The notes: generated by a model not told the origin, from the sequence alone. A DNA stretch of 41,613 nucleotides from an uncultured Prevotellaceae bacterium (GCA_900318795.1 ONLU01000021.1:1-41613), one strand, 5' to 3'; shown: positions 31,692-39,877, numbered from the stretch's first letter. Program-made: numbers and translations.

Positions 31692-31925
31692 GTGCCCTTT
31701 GACGAGATTAGGGCCAATAGTCACGTTAATTTCTTCAAATCTTATTGTTATTTGAAAAATGTTGTAACTTCAGATATCATCGACGGTGCCAACATCAGGT
31801 TGGATGACAACATCAACCTGAGTACGGAGGTGACAATTAACGGTGGAAAAAGTTTCCCCGGTGGCGGCACCCCTATGGTGCCAGAGTTCTTCGATGAAGG
31901 ACCGAATGTTTGGAGTGTAGAATGA
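31692..31925 (+). CDS. Hypothetical protein or gene remnant (up to 77 aa)
   Basis: The frame could start at the GTG at 31692 directly after the regulator stop, or further in. The C-terminal part, rich in Asn/Gly/Pro (VTINGGKSFPGGGTPMVPEF), looks more protein-like than the first 25 residues. The stop at 31925 is followed 12 bases later by a hairpin, consistent with a transcribed gene end. There is no recognised family; it could be the tail of a decayed exported protein. Confidence 0.3.
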   Translation: MPFDEIRANSHVNFFKSYCYLKNVVTSDIIDGANIRLDDNINLSTEVTINGGKSFPGGGTPMVPEFFDEGPNVWSVE

Positions 31926-31937
31926 AGAGATAAGAAG

Positions 31938-31975
31938 TAGCGGCGTTCAACTCCTGGACGTCGCTATTATATTTA
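31938..31975 (+). terminator. Probable terminator
   Basis: A 9-bp stem TAGCGGCGT (31938-31946) / ACGTCGCTA (31958-31966) with one G-T pair and an 11-base loop, followed by TTATATTT. The weak T-run lowers confidence. Confidence 0.6.
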
Positions 31976-32021
31976 GTTGGATATTTTCTCTTTGGGAAAG
32001 GCGCTATTTAGATTTTTTTTG

Positions 32022-32029
32022 TATCTTTG
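32022..32029 (+). promoter_or_regulatory. -7 box of the rsbW-like operon
   Basis: TATCTTTG followed by CAGTGTG and an ATG at 32037. It gives a ~90-nt leader to the kinase gene. No good -33 element lies at 19-21 bases. Confidence 0.6.
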
Positions 32030-32036
32030 CAGTGTG

Positions 32037-32090
32037 ATGCCGCTAAAGCGGAAAAACATGGGCATTGGCATCAATGCCATTACACCGTGA
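32037..32090 (+). CDS. Putative leader peptide of the rsbW-like operon (17 aa)
   Basis: ATG at 32037 lies seven bases after the -7 box and opens a 17-codon frame, MPLKRKNMGIGINAITP, ending TGA at 32090. Two hairpins lie inside it: CCGC-TAAA-GCGG (32040-32051) and GGCATTG-GCAT-CAATGCC (32061-32078). It could be an attenuation or translation-coupling leader. No experimental or family support is visible. Confidence 0.3.
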   Translation: MPLKRKNMGIGINAITP

Positions 32091-32125
32091 AATGCAGGTT
32101 TGACAATTGAAATTGATAATAAACG

Positions 32126-32599
32126 ATGCATATGTATGACAATCTTTCCGAGGTGGCAACCCGTGATACACCGAAGATCTTCGAAAGTACGATGGAAGAG
32201 ACGCTTCAGATGAAGAACGACGTACACGACGTGACGAAGTTCAGCACATTTATGAAGTCGGTGGTGGAAAAGTCGGGTATTGAGAAATCACTAGGCCGTC
32301 AGCTACGCTTGGCTGTCGAGGAAGCTGTTGTGAACGTAATCAACTACGCCTATCCTATTGGACAAGAGGGTGATATAGAGATACGTATCATGTGCAATGG
32401 TGAGACGCTGAAGACCGTCATCATCGACTCTGGGGTGGCCTTCGACCCCACTTTGCAAGAGAAGGTGGACACATCGTTATCGGTCGAAGACCGTCAGATA
32501 GGCGGACTGGGTATTCTGCTGGTACGAGAACTGATGGATACCATCAGCTACGAACGTGAAAAAGGTAAAAACATACTGACATTAATAAAAAATATTTAA
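32126..32599 (+). CDS. RsbW/SpoIIAB-like serine kinase (anti-sigma-factor type ATPase)
   Basis: A protein of up to 157 aa with a HATPase_c_2 (GHKL) fold: N-box RLAVEEAVVNVINYAYP, G1 box IIDSGVAFDP and G2 box IGGLGILLVRELMD. RsbW-type kinases bind a partner protein and phosphorylate a STAS antagonist, as encoded just downstream. The first ~22 residues are not conserved family sequence; ATG 32192 (MEETLQMKNDV) is an alternative start. No sigma factor or PP2C phosphatase is adjacent, so the output of the switch is unknown. It is six bases before the STAS gene. Confidence 0.88.
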   Translation: MHMYDNLSEVATRDTPKIFESTMEETLQMKNDVHDVTKFSTFMKSVVEKSGIEKSLGRQLRLAVEEAVVNVINYAYPIGQEGDIEIRIMCNGETLKTVIIDSGVAFDPTLQEKVDTSLSVEDRQIGGLGILLVRELMDTISYEREKGKNILTLIKNI

Positions 32600-32605
32600 C
32601 TGATT

Positions 32606-32908
32606 ATGAATACAACAATAGAAGAAATCAATGGCAAATTCATTGCCACGTTAGAAGGAGAGATGGACACTGCAGCAGCTGTTGAGGCTGAAGAAGTATT
32701 GAAACCACTCTACCAGAGCAACGGAAAGGATGTCATCATAGACTGCACGAACCTGGAGTATATTGCGTCCAGCGGCCTGCGCATCTTGCTGGGCATCCTG
32801 AAGGGAGCACAGGCCACTGGCAGCAAGGTAATCATGCGCGGTGTGAGCGATGACATCAAGAATGTCTTTGAGTTGACGGGACTTATCAGCATTTTCGAGT
32901 TCGAATAA
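32606..32908 (+). CDS. STAS-domain anti-sigma-factor antagonist (RsbV/SpoIIAA-like)
   Basis: The 100-aa single STAS domain has the phosphorylation loop LEYIASSGLRILL (Ser55/Ser56) and the typical beta-alpha pattern ending LISIFEFE. When unphosphorylated it should bind the kinase encoded upstream. The short spacing (six bases) implies stoichiometric, cotranscribed expression. A porin-like gene follows 13 bases later in the same transcript, an unusual partner for a partner-switching pair. Confidence 0.93.
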   Translation: MNTTIEEINGKFIATLEGEMDTAAAVEAEEVLKPLYQSNGKDVIIDCTNLEYIASSGLRILLGILKGAQATGSKVIMRGVSDDIKNVFELTGLISIFEFE

Positions 32909-32921
32909 ACCGTGGCGACTT

Positions 32922-34265
32922 ATGAAGGTATGTCGTGTGATGCTGCTATTGCTGGCATCTACAACAAGTTGGGCTCAGACAGACTCATCCAAAGTCAATC
33001 AACTGAGCGTGGGGCTGGACTTGATGACCCACGGTGAAATCTGCGGTGGGGGAATGCCGCGTTCTGAAAGTAAAGATATTGAGAAGGAAGACCGCTCAAA
33101 CTTCCTTTTAGGGCGTGTGCGTATCAACGCAGACTACCAGCGACGGGGACTGCAGGTCCATGCTGTCATTCAGAACAAGTCGGTATGGGGCGCCAACGGC
33201 AACCAGACACTTAATCTTTATGAAGGTTGGGCTAAGATGACTGCCAAGAACGGACTTTTTGCACAGTTAGGCCGTGTGGCACTGTCTTATGATGACGAGC
33301 GCATTATTGGTCCTAACGACTTTGCTGTGGCGTCCAATACGCATGATGTGGCGAGAGTGGGCTATGAGGGGCATGGTCACAAGGCGCATGTCATACTGGC
33401 TTATAACCAAAATAGTGGGAATGTGTATAACGGTACCTATTATGTTGACGGCGCACAGCCCTACAAGAACATGCAGACCGTGTGGTATCATTACGATGTG
33501 CCCAACTTCCCGTTGGGTGTCTCGTTGCTCTTTATGAACATGGGCTTGCAGGCAGGAACGAACAACCTCAAGGATTGGGATTATAAAACGAATTCGGCTC
33601 GTACCGTCTATCAGCAGATGTTTGGTGGATACGTGAACTACAACTCAAATCATCTGACGCTTGAAGGCTCGTACTATCGGCAGACAGGAAAGTTTGTAAC
33701 TAAAAAAATGGGGGCGACTAAAATCGATGCCTGGATGGCCAGTGTGAAAGCGACTGTTGCTCCTACTGACAAATATGGTTTAACAGTAGGCTACGATTAT
33801 CTGAGCGGTGATGATTTTGTGCCAGACCTTTACGGGGGCAAATTCGGCATGCCGAATCATGAAGTATTTCATGGTTTCGCGCCTCTTTATGGTTCAAATA
33901 AGAAGTTCTACGGCATTATGGACTATTTTTATGAGAGTGCCTATGTCCACGGCTTCACGCCTGGTTTGCAGAATCTTTTCATCGGACCTTACTACAAACC
34001 CAATGCCAAGTTCGCTTGCAGCGCTACGTACCACTATATGGCTGTGGCTACTAAAGTTAGTGACCTCAACAAGACACTGGGGCATTGCATCGACATTCAG
34101 GCTAGCTATCAGTTCTCAAAGGACATCGCCATCTCGGCTGGCTATACACAAATGATGGGAACTGAGACAATGAAGCGTCTGAAACAAGACGACAGCAGCC
34201 AACAAGCACGCTGGGGCTGGTTCTCATTAATCATTTCGCCCAGCCTGTTTACTACAAAGTGGTAA
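32922..34265 (+). CDS. Outer-membrane beta-barrel protein (Alginate_exp/porin-like), function unknown
   Basis: The 447-aa protein has a signal peptide (MKVCRVMLLLLASTTSWAQ). The barrel consists of long amphipathic strands: FLLGRVRINADYQRRGLQV, YEGWAKMTAKNGLFAQLGRV, ASVKATVAPTDKYGLTVGYD, FIGPYYKPNAKFACSATYHY and a C-terminal SLIISPSLFTTKW. The DERIIGPNDF motif is typical of Alginate_exp-type porins. It is the last gene of the kinase-STAS transcript. Substrate is unknown. Confidence 0.75.
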   Translation: MKVCRVMLLLLASTTSWAQTDSSKVNQLSVGLDLMTHGEICGGGMPRSESKDIEKEDRSNFLLGRVRINADYQRRGLQVHAVIQNKSVWGANGNQTLNLYEGWAKMTAKNGLFAQLGRVALSYDDERIIGPNDFAVASNTHDVARVGYEGHGHKAHVILAYNQNSGNVYNGTYYVDGAQPYKNMQTVWYHYDVPNFPLGVSLLFMNMGLQAGTNNLKDWDYKTNSARTVYQQMFGGYVNYNSNHLTLEGSYYRQTGKFVTKKMGATKIDAWMASVKATVAPTDKYGLTVGYDYLSGDDFVPDLYGGKFGMPNHEVFHGFAPLYGSNKKFYGIMDYFYESAYVHGFTPGLQNLFIGPYYKPNAKFACSATYHYMAVATKVSDLNKTLGHCIDIQASYQFSKDIAISAGYTQMMGTETMKRLKQDDSSQQARWGWFSLIISPSLFTTKW

Positions 34266-34414
34266 TAAAAAGATTAACAATAGCACAAGAAATAAACTAT
34301 GAATATGAATCCCATTATTAACTTAATCCAGCATTAGGCCTTGGAGAAGATGATGGAGAATCCTGATTTAGTGACCTTCCTGCGCCCGCTGATGGCCACC
34401 CACTGCTACCGACT

Positions 34415-34540
34415 ATGTACATCGTTTTGTGGATACTATTGTTGGTTTTGATTTCTTTAATGTATAGAACAAGCAGATTTTCATATCCTCTTCCCACAAT
34501 TCATGATAGAAAGGACTGGCACTTGTTTCACCCGAACTGA
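34415..34540 (+). CDS. Possible small single-span membrane protein (41 aa)
   Basis: The ATG frame encodes one hydrophobic helix (YIVLWILLLVLISLMY) followed by a polar tail ending DRKDWHLFHPN. Shape and length fit small membrane proteins, but no promoter box is close and the family is unknown. Confidence 0.3.
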   Translation: MYIVLWILLLVLISLMYRTSRFSYPLPTIHDRKDWHLFHPN

Positions 34541-34576
34541 TCATTCAGTAACCATCGTTAATATTGCCAATCAAAT

Positions 34577-34609
34577 AAAATCGGCTGGCCACTATGGTCA
34601 GCCGATTTT
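34577..34609. terminator. Bidirectional terminator
   Basis: A perfect 11-bp stem AAAATCGGCTG / CAGCCGATTTT with an inner CCA/TGG. It has A/T flanks on both sides, so it can serve both the plus-strand barrel transcript and the minus-strand isomerase gene. Confidence 0.85.
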
Positions 34610-34630
34610 ATTATCATCTGTGTGGAGAAC

Positions 34631-36127
34631 TTATGCGAAAGGATTCTCGGTGGGGTAGTAGTCGCCCTTGGGGAAGTTGTAGTCAATCTCCTCAACGGGG
34701 ATGCCCATATACTTCAGCACCTCCCACATGTACTTACCGGCGTGGTCGAACATCACGGCGCAGTGGTGAGGATAGTGCTTTTCGATGAGGACGTGTCGGT
34801 AGAAGCGGCTCATGTTCTTGATGCCGAAGATACCGATAGAACCGAACGAGCGAGTGGCAACGGGGATGACCTCACCCTGGGCAATGTAGGCACGCAACTT
34901 GGTGTCGGCAGTAGACTGCAGACGGTAGATGGTTGCTTTGCCGGGCTTGATGTCGCCCTCGAGGGTACCGTTAGTTACCTCTACAGGCAGAGCGCGGGCC
35001 ATGATGCGCTGGAAGCACATGTTGCAGTTGCAAACCTTTGACGAAGCGGTGTTGCCGCAGTGGAAGCCCATGAAGATTTCCTTGTCGGTGTATTCGTCGC
35101 AGAGGAACTTCTTGCCCTTGATGCTCTCTTCGTACATATCCTGAGGTACGGTGTTGTTGATGTCGAGCAGGGTAACGGCATCCTGAGTGATGCAGGTACC
35201 GATGAACTCAGACAGTGTTCCGTAGATGTCGACCTCGCAGCTTACGGGAATGCCACGGCTGGTGAGACGGCTGTTGACGTAGCAGGGAACAAAACCGAAC
35301 ATGGTCTGGAAAGCAGGCCAGCACTTGGTGGTCAGGGCTACGAACTGGCGGCAACCCTTGTGGGCCTCTACCCAGTCGGTGAGGGTCAGCTCGTACTGAG
35401 CCAGCTTAGGCAGCACCTGAGGAATCTTGTTGCCGTGACCCAGTTCCTGAGCCATATCCTTCACAACGTCATCGATGCGGGGATCGCCGGCATGCTTCTG
35501 GAACGACTCGAGCAGGTCGAGTTCGGAGTTTTCTTCAATCTCGACATCGAGGTCATAGAGCGCGCGGATGGGTGCGTTGCAAGCCAGGAAGTTGTTGGGG
35601 CGGGGACCGAAGCTGATAATCTTCAGGTTCTGCAGACCCACGATGGCACGTGCGATGGGTACGAACTCGTGAATCATGTCAGCGCACTGAGCGGCATCAC
35701 CAACGGGCTCCTCTGGAATGTAGGCGCGGGTCTTGCGCAGAGAGAGTGCGTGGCTGGCGTTCAGCATACCGCAGTAAGCGTCACCACGACCGTCAATCAG
35801 GTCGTTCTGAGTCTCCTCAGCAGCAGCGCAAAACATGGCGGGACCGTTGAAGTACTTGGCCAGCATGGTCTCTGAAATCTCAGGACCGAAGTTGCCGAGA
35901 TAAACGCAGAGGGCGTTACATCCTGCCTTCTTGATGTCTTCAAGAGCCTGACACATGTGAATCTCGCTCTCAACGATACAGATAGGACACTCGTAGATGT
36001 CGGTAGCACCGAACTTGTCTACATATGCTTTTACAAGAGCCTTGCGGCGGTTGACTGCCAAAGACTCGGGGAAACAGTCGCGGCTTACGGCCACGATACC
36101 GATTTTGATTTGAGGAATGTTGTTCAT
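34631..36127 (-). CDS. L-fucose/L-arabinose isomerase family protein
   Basis: The 498-aa protein has the fold and length of the L-fucose isomerase-like group. The N-terminal Rossmann part holds GIVAVSRDCFPESL and LCVYLGNFGPE. The second domain holds CEVDIYGTLSEFIG, with the Glu and Asp expected as metal ligands, and GFHCGNT, with the metal histidine. The C-terminal beta domain ends with PHHCAVMFDHAGKYM. Proteins of this type interconvert aldoses and ketoses; the actual sugar cannot be read off, and no other fucose or arabinose genes are nearby. It is monocistronic, with promoter at 36169-36176 and terminator at 34577-34609. Confidence 0.87.
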   Translation of the reverse strand: MNNIPQIKIGIVAVSRDCFPESLAVNRRKALVKAYVDKFGATDIYECPICIVESEIHMCQALEDIKKAGCNALCVYLGNFGPEISETMLAKYFNGPAMFCAAAEETQNDLIDGRGDAYCGMLNASHALSLRKTRAYIPEEPVGDAAQCADMIHEFVPIARAIVGLQNLKIISFGPRPNNFLACNAPIRALYDLDVEIEENSELDLLESFQKHAGDPRIDDVVKDMAQELGHGNKIPQVLPKLAQYELTLTDWVEAHKGCRQFVALTTKCWPAFQTMFGFVPCYVNSRLTSRGIPVSCEVDIYGTLSEFIGTCITQDAVTLLDINNTVPQDMYEESIKGKKFLCDEYTDKEIFMGFHCGNTASSKVCNCNMCFQRIMARALPVEVTNGTLEGDIKPGKATIYRLQSTADTKLRAYIAQGEVIPVATRSFGSIGIFGIKNMSRFYRHVLIEKHYPHHCAVMFDHAGKYMWEVLKYMGIPVEEIDYNFPKGDYYPTENPFA

Positions 36128-36168
36128 TTAAAAATGATAATAAAGTAATGTTTAGTGAATAATGTTGC

Positions 36169-36176
36169 AAAGGTAC
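36169..36176 (-). promoter_or_regulatory. -7 box of the isomerase gene
   Basis: Minus-strand TACCTTTG followed by CAACA, about 40 bases before the ATG at 36127. Confidence 0.7.
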
Positions 36177-36193
36177 ATATTTTTATTTATAAA

Positions 36194-36228
36194 CGAAGAA
36201 TAATTCTCATTTTTTTAGGAATTCTTCG
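36194..36228 (-). terminator. Probable terminator of the lut operon
   Basis: On the minus strand, CGAAG + AATTC pair with GAATT + CTTCG around a ~12-base A-rich loop (with a three-base bulge), followed by TTTATAAATAAAAAT. It lies between the lutC stop and the isomerase promoter; moderate quality. Confidence 0.5.
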
Positions 36229-36272
36229 CTTATTGTAACGGTTTAGCAGTCAAAAGACCTGCAATCGCGGCA

Positions 36273-36860
36273 TTATTCCGGCAATAGCAGGATGGTCGCA
36301 GAGCGTGCAGCCTGGGCACCCATGACCAGTACTTGGGCAATGTCGGCAGTCTTTGAGGGACCGCTGATGAACGTGCCGTAGCCGTAGTCGTTGAACTCAA
36401 TGCGGCGGTAAGCCTCGTGCATATTGTTGACGATTTGTGACTTAGGCAGTAGGATGACCAGATTTTCAGAGATAAAGCAGACGGCTTTTTCCTTCATTTG
36501 CTGGGGTATCCACACACAGCCGTTTTCTGCCACACCGAACTTGCCACGAATGATGCCAACGTCTGTTCCGTTCAGGTCGCGGGCACGGCCGACCTCGTCT
36601 GGGTTGCGGGTGGCAATGGTAATCTCCGGCAGGTTGGAGGCAATCTCCTTGGCGTCAGGATACAACTCGCGAATCAACTCGTTGATGTCTCGTCCTGCGT
36701 CAACCTCTATGGAATTGCCACCCACGCTCTTGGTCATGTTCATGAACTGCAACAGCGGGTCGGGGTAGGTGATGGCCTGTATATCGCTCAGGTCGGGCAT
36801 GTCGAACTGCTCGCGGATGTTCGCCCGGTATTTCTTCAGTATATCTTCTTTGCTGGACAT
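36273..36860 (-). CDS. lutC: Lactate utilization protein C (LUD domain)
   Basis: The 195-aa LUD-domain protein matches LutC/YkgG: an N-terminal helical start (MSSKEDILKKYRANI), then ITIATRNPDEVGRARDLNGT, GIIRGKFGVAENGCVWIP and the C-terminal TFISGPSKTADIAQVLVMGAQAARS. With LutA and LutB it forms the iron-sulfur enzyme that oxidises L-lactate to pyruvate. It follows lutB by 14 bases; an AAGGAAA sequence precedes the ATG. Confidence 0.9.
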   Translation of the reverse strand: MSSKEDILKKYRANIREQFDMPDLSDIQAITYPDPLLQFMNMTKSVGGNSIEVDAGRDINELIRELYPDAKEIASNLPEITIATRNPDEVGRARDLNGTDVGIIRGKFGVAENGCVWIPQQMKEKAVCFISENLVILLPKSQIVNNMHEAYRRIEFNDYGYGTFISGPSKTADIAQVLVMGAQAARSATILLLPE

Positions 36861-36874
36861 GGTTTTTCCTTTTT

Positions 36875-38254
36875 TTACTTTTTTACCTTTTCAAGTTCTT
36901 TGATCATCTCGTGGAACGGCTTCTTGGGGAACTGCATCATCTTGTGTCCTTCGGCCCAAGGATTGAGGCTGCAGTTGATGATGGGGGAGGGGATGAGGTT
37001 CGCCCAGTGGGCCATGCCAGTGCCGAAGTTGTAGAGGCTGGATGAACCATAGAGCATGGACATGGCACGGCACATCAGCTTCTTCTGCGGATTGGCGGTA
37101 CCTAAAGCGTCCAATTGCTGGCGCCACAGGTATATCTGGTCGCCTAGGTTCACCTTGACGGGGCATACGGTCTGACACGAATTGCAGAGGGTACAGGCGG
37201 AGACATTGCCGCTATGGGCTTGCGGGTCGCGCAACATGCCGAGGTTGATGCCAATGGGACCGGGGATGAAGTAGCTGTATGAGTAACCGCCCGAGCGGCG
37301 GTAGACGGGACAGGTATTCATGCATGAACCACAGCGGATGCACTTCAGTGACTCCCAGTGCTTAGGGTTAGCTATCCACTCAGACCGGCCGTTGTCTACC
37401 AGAACGATGTGCATGTGGTGGGCTGTAGGGCGAGCCTTGCGGAAGTGCGATGTGTAGGTGGTCGTGGGTTGTCCCGTGCCAGCACGGCAGAGCATGCGTT
37501 GGAAGACGGCCAGACAGTCGTAGTTGGGGATAATCTTCTCCAGTCCTATGGCGGCGATGTGCAATTTGGGACACGAGGTGGACATGTCTGCGTTGCCCTC
37601 GTTGGTGCAGACAACGATGTCGCCCGTCTCGGCAATGCCGAAGTTGGCACCTGTCATTCCGGCATCGGCCGTCAGGAACTCATTGCGTAGCGACAGGCGT
37701 GCCATATAAGTAAGGTACGTGGGATCGTGGTTGCCTTTCTCGTTGGAGATTCCTTTCTCCTCGAAGAGTTCGCCCACATCATCGTGATTCAGGTGGATGG
37801 CGGGCATCACGATGTGTGACGGTTTCTGGCCTTTCAATTGAATGATGCGTTCGCCAAGGTCGGTCTCGACTACCTCAATGCCGCGCGCCTCCAAGTACGG
37901 ATTCATCTCGCACTCCTCGGTGAGCATCGACTTCGACTTGACCATCTTCTTGACGTTGTGGTTCTTCAGAATGCCGTAGACAATCTCGTTGAACTCCTGA
38001 GCGTCTTTGGCCCAGTGTACTTCCACACCGTTCTTCTCGGCATTGGTTGCAAACTGGTCCAGATACTCGTCCAAATGGGTGATGGTGTGACGCTTGATGG
38101 CGGATGCCTTCTCGCGCAGCTGTTCCCACTCGTCCAGCCCCATGGCCATGTTGTCACGCTTGGTGCGCACGGCCCAGAACGTGGCATCGTGCCAGTGGGC
38201 ATACGTCTGGTTCTTCAGGAACTCCTTGGCCGCTTTGCAATGTTGTGTACTCAT
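36875..38254 (-). CDS. lutB: Lactate utilization protein B (LUD domain plus two 4Fe-4S clusters)
   Basis: The 459-aa protein has an N-terminal LUD domain (~60-290) and a ferredoxin-like section with two cysteine clusters, CIRCGSCMNTCP and CTLCNSCQTVCP (each CxxCxxCxxxCP). A C-terminal DUF3390-like tail follows. This is the LutB/YkgF architecture. The mRNA segment before the ATG is A-rich with AAGG repeats (minus-strand 38255-38290), as is the one before lutC. It is the second gene of lutA-lutB-lutC, 37 bases after lutA. Confidence 0.93.
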   Translation of the reverse strand: MSTQHCKAAKEFLKNQTYAHWHDATFWAVRTKRDNMAMGLDEWEQLREKASAIKRHTITHLDEYLDQFATNAEKNGVEVHWAKDAQEFNEIVYGILKNHNVKKMVKSKSMLTEECEMNPYLEARGIEVVETDLGERIIQLKGQKPSHIVMPAIHLNHDDVGELFEEKGISNEKGNHDPTYLTYMARLSLRNEFLTADAGMTGANFGIAETGDIVVCTNEGNADMSTSCPKLHIAAIGLEKIIPNYDCLAVFQRMLCRAGTGQPTTTYTSHFRKARPTAHHMHIVLVDNGRSEWIANPKHWESLKCIRCGSCMNTCPVYRRSGGYSYSYFIPGPIGINLGMLRDPQAHSGNVSACTLCNSCQTVCPVKVNLGDQIYLWRQQLDALGTANPQKKLMCRAMSMLYGSSSLYNFGTGMAHWANLIPSPIINCSLNPWAEGHKMMQFPKKPFHEMIKELEKVKK

Positions 38255-38291
38255 AACTTTCCTTTTTTTCTTTTTTACCCTTTTACCTTGA

Positions 38292-39023
38292 TTAAAGTCC
38301 GGCGCCCAGTATTTCTACGACATGCTTAAACTGAATCTTCTGCCCCTGCTTTTTGGCTACGCCTGCCATGTGCATAAGGCACGAACAGTCTGGGCCTGTC
38401 ACGTATTCTGCTCCCGTCTGGATGTGCCGTTCCACCTTGTCGCGTCCCATTTGTGCTGAGACGGCAGTCTCTTCGATAGAAAACATGCCACCAAAACCAC
38501 AGCATTCGTCAGGGCGCTCGGGCTCAACCACATCAATACCATCGACCAACTGCAGCAGGTCCTTGATTTTGTTGAACTTTTCAACATGCTGTTCGGAAGG
38601 GCTCGAGAGCCCCAACTCGCGTACACCATGACAAGAATTGTGCAGACTGACCTTGTGGGGGAAGGTGCCTAAACGGCGGTCAACTTTCACCACGTCGTGC
38701 AGGAATTCCACAACGTCCATAGCCTTCTTGGCCGTCAGACACTCATGGTGAAGCAGTCGCGGATAGTTCAGACGGATGAAGGCTGTGCAGCTGACGCTGG
38801 GGGTGACCACGTAGTCGAAGTCATGGAACAAGTCCTCAAATTTCTCTGCCAATGGCACTGCTTGTTGTTCGAAACCGGCATTGGCCATGGGTTGTCCGCA
38901 GCAGGTTTGCCCTTGTGGGTAGGTGACATCAAGGTCAAGGTGCTTTAGTAGCTTGTAGGTTGCCACGCCTACCTCCGGGTAGACTGCATCCACGTAACAG
39001 GGTATGAAAAGACCTATCTTCAT
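38292..39023 (-). CDS. lutA: Lactate utilization protein A (CCG-type Fe-S oxidoreductase)
   Basis: The 243-aa protein has two cysteine-rich CCG domains: GQTCCGQPMANAGF near the N-terminus and DECCGFGGMFSIEE with a later CSCLMH. Glycolate-oxidase subunit GlcF and heterodisulfide reductase HdrD share this domain. It is the LutA/YkgE subunit of lactate oxidation. It is first of the lut genes and sits 41 bases after the SGNH hydrolase gene. No TAnnTTTG box was seen in between, so transcription may come from upstream (40344-40351) or from an unrecognised promoter. Confidence 0.92.
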   Translation of the reverse strand: MKIGLFIPCYVDAVYPEVGVATYKLLKHLDLDVTYPQGQTCCGQPMANAGFEQQAVPLAEKFEDLFHDFDYVVTPSVSCTAFIRLNYPRLLHHECLTAKKAMDVVEFLHDVVKVDRRLGTFPHKVSLHNSCHGVRELGLSSPSEQHVEKFNKIKDLLQLVDGIDVVEPERPDECCGFGGMFSIEETAVSAQMGRDKVERHIQTGAEYVTGPDCSCLMHMAGVAKKQGQKIQFKHVVEILGAGL

Positions 39024-39064
39024 ATCGGTATATGTTTTGTTTTTACGCCCTAAAGAGAAAATAG

Positions 39065-39874
39065 TTAAAAACCGCAGGGTAGGGCTGATAGCTGATACAT
39101 CAAGGTACGGGCTATACGTTCGTGCCCTTTGTCATTCGGGTGCAAACGGTCAATGTCTTTGTCGTGGAAGTATTGGGCGTATTCGTCTGTCATAGGATAG
39201 AGACCACTGACAGCATTCAGGTCAATTACGGGGACTGCCCAAATGTTGCCGGCTTCCTTTACGGCATTGATGTATTCTTCTAAATAGATGCCACACTGGT
39301 TGGTGTAGTCTTCTGTAATTTGCCAATTCTTTTCATTGCGGTAGAACTGGGCGCGGTGGATAGGGGTCAACAGTACAATCTGTTGGGTGGGGTACATACG
39401 CTTTACCTTGTCCAATGCAATATTGATGCGCCCACGATAGGTCTCTGGATCCATTTTAAGGTAGCGGCGTTCACGCTCTACCAATTGCTTGGGTTGTCCA
39501 TGCCCATACATGACTTGCTCCTTTTTCACGTCGTACCATTCGCCAATGGGTACACCATTATTATAGTCGTTTGTGCCAATGAAAATCAGAATGGCATCTA
39601 CCGAGTCTCCGTGCTCAGACTGTAACTTGTCTGCTTGGCGGGGAATGTCATTCCATTGACGGCCGCTGACTGCATAGACATAAGGAGTGATGCCTAGCCA
39701 GTCCTGGAGGAAGTTCCAGTATTTTAGTTTGGAACCGTTATTTCTGGGGTCTGTTATCGAGTCGCCAAAATAGGCTACGCGTTTTTGCATCCAAGGATGT
39801 GTAAATGTTCCTTGGGCATTGACGGCTCCGCATAGCAGAGCCGTCAATGTCAATATTAATAATCGCAGTTTCAT
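39065..39874 (-). CDS. Exported SGNH/GDSL hydrolase (lipase/acyl-esterase family)
   Basis: The 269-aa protein has a signal peptide (MKLRLLILTLTALLCGAVNA). SGNH blocks are I: VAYFGDSITDP with the catalytic Ser; III: IFIGTNDYN; and V: DIDRLHPNDKGHERIA with Asp and His. The family deacylates esters of carbohydrates or lipids, and the signal peptide suggests a carbohydrate O-acetyl esterase role in the periplasm. Substrate is inferred. It starts three bases after the stop of the DUF4332 gene. Confidence 0.9.
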   Translation of the reverse strand: MKLRLLILTLTALLCGAVNAQGTFTHPWMQKRVAYFGDSITDPRNNGSKLKYWNFLQDWLGITPYVYAVSGRQWNDIPRQADKLQSEHGDSVDAILIFIGTNDYNNGVPIGEWYDVKKEQVMYGHGQPKQLVERERRYLKMDPETYRGRINIALDKVKRMYPTQQIVLLTPIHRAQFYRNEKNWQITEDYTNQCGIYLEEYINAVKEAGNIWAVPVIDLNAVSGLYPMTDEYAQYFHDKDIDRLHPNDKGHERIARTLMYQLSALPCGF

Positions 39875-39877
39875 GTC

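Larger units (their letters stand above)
31692..32021 (+). other. Stretch with a short open frame and a terminator
   Basis: About 330 bases between the hemerythrin regulator and the rsbW-like unit. A frame ending at 31925 is open back to the regulator stop, and a terminator-like hairpin follows it. Nothing else was recognised. Confidence 0.5.
34266..34630 (+). other. Intergenic region with decayed or small frames and a terminator
   Basis: About 360 bases. A frame at ~34299 reads MNMNPIINLIQH, meets a TAG, then continues ALEKMMENPDLVTFLRPL before further stops, which looks like a broken short gene. A second small frame (34415-34540) overlaps its end. A bidirectional terminator closes the region. 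Confidence 0.5.

Noticed and set aside
31692-31925. In-frame continuation of the hemerythrin regulator past its stop codon (readthrough)
   Set aside because: The frame is the same, but the LuxR domain is complete before the TAA and the first downstream residues show no domain; coincidence is more likely.
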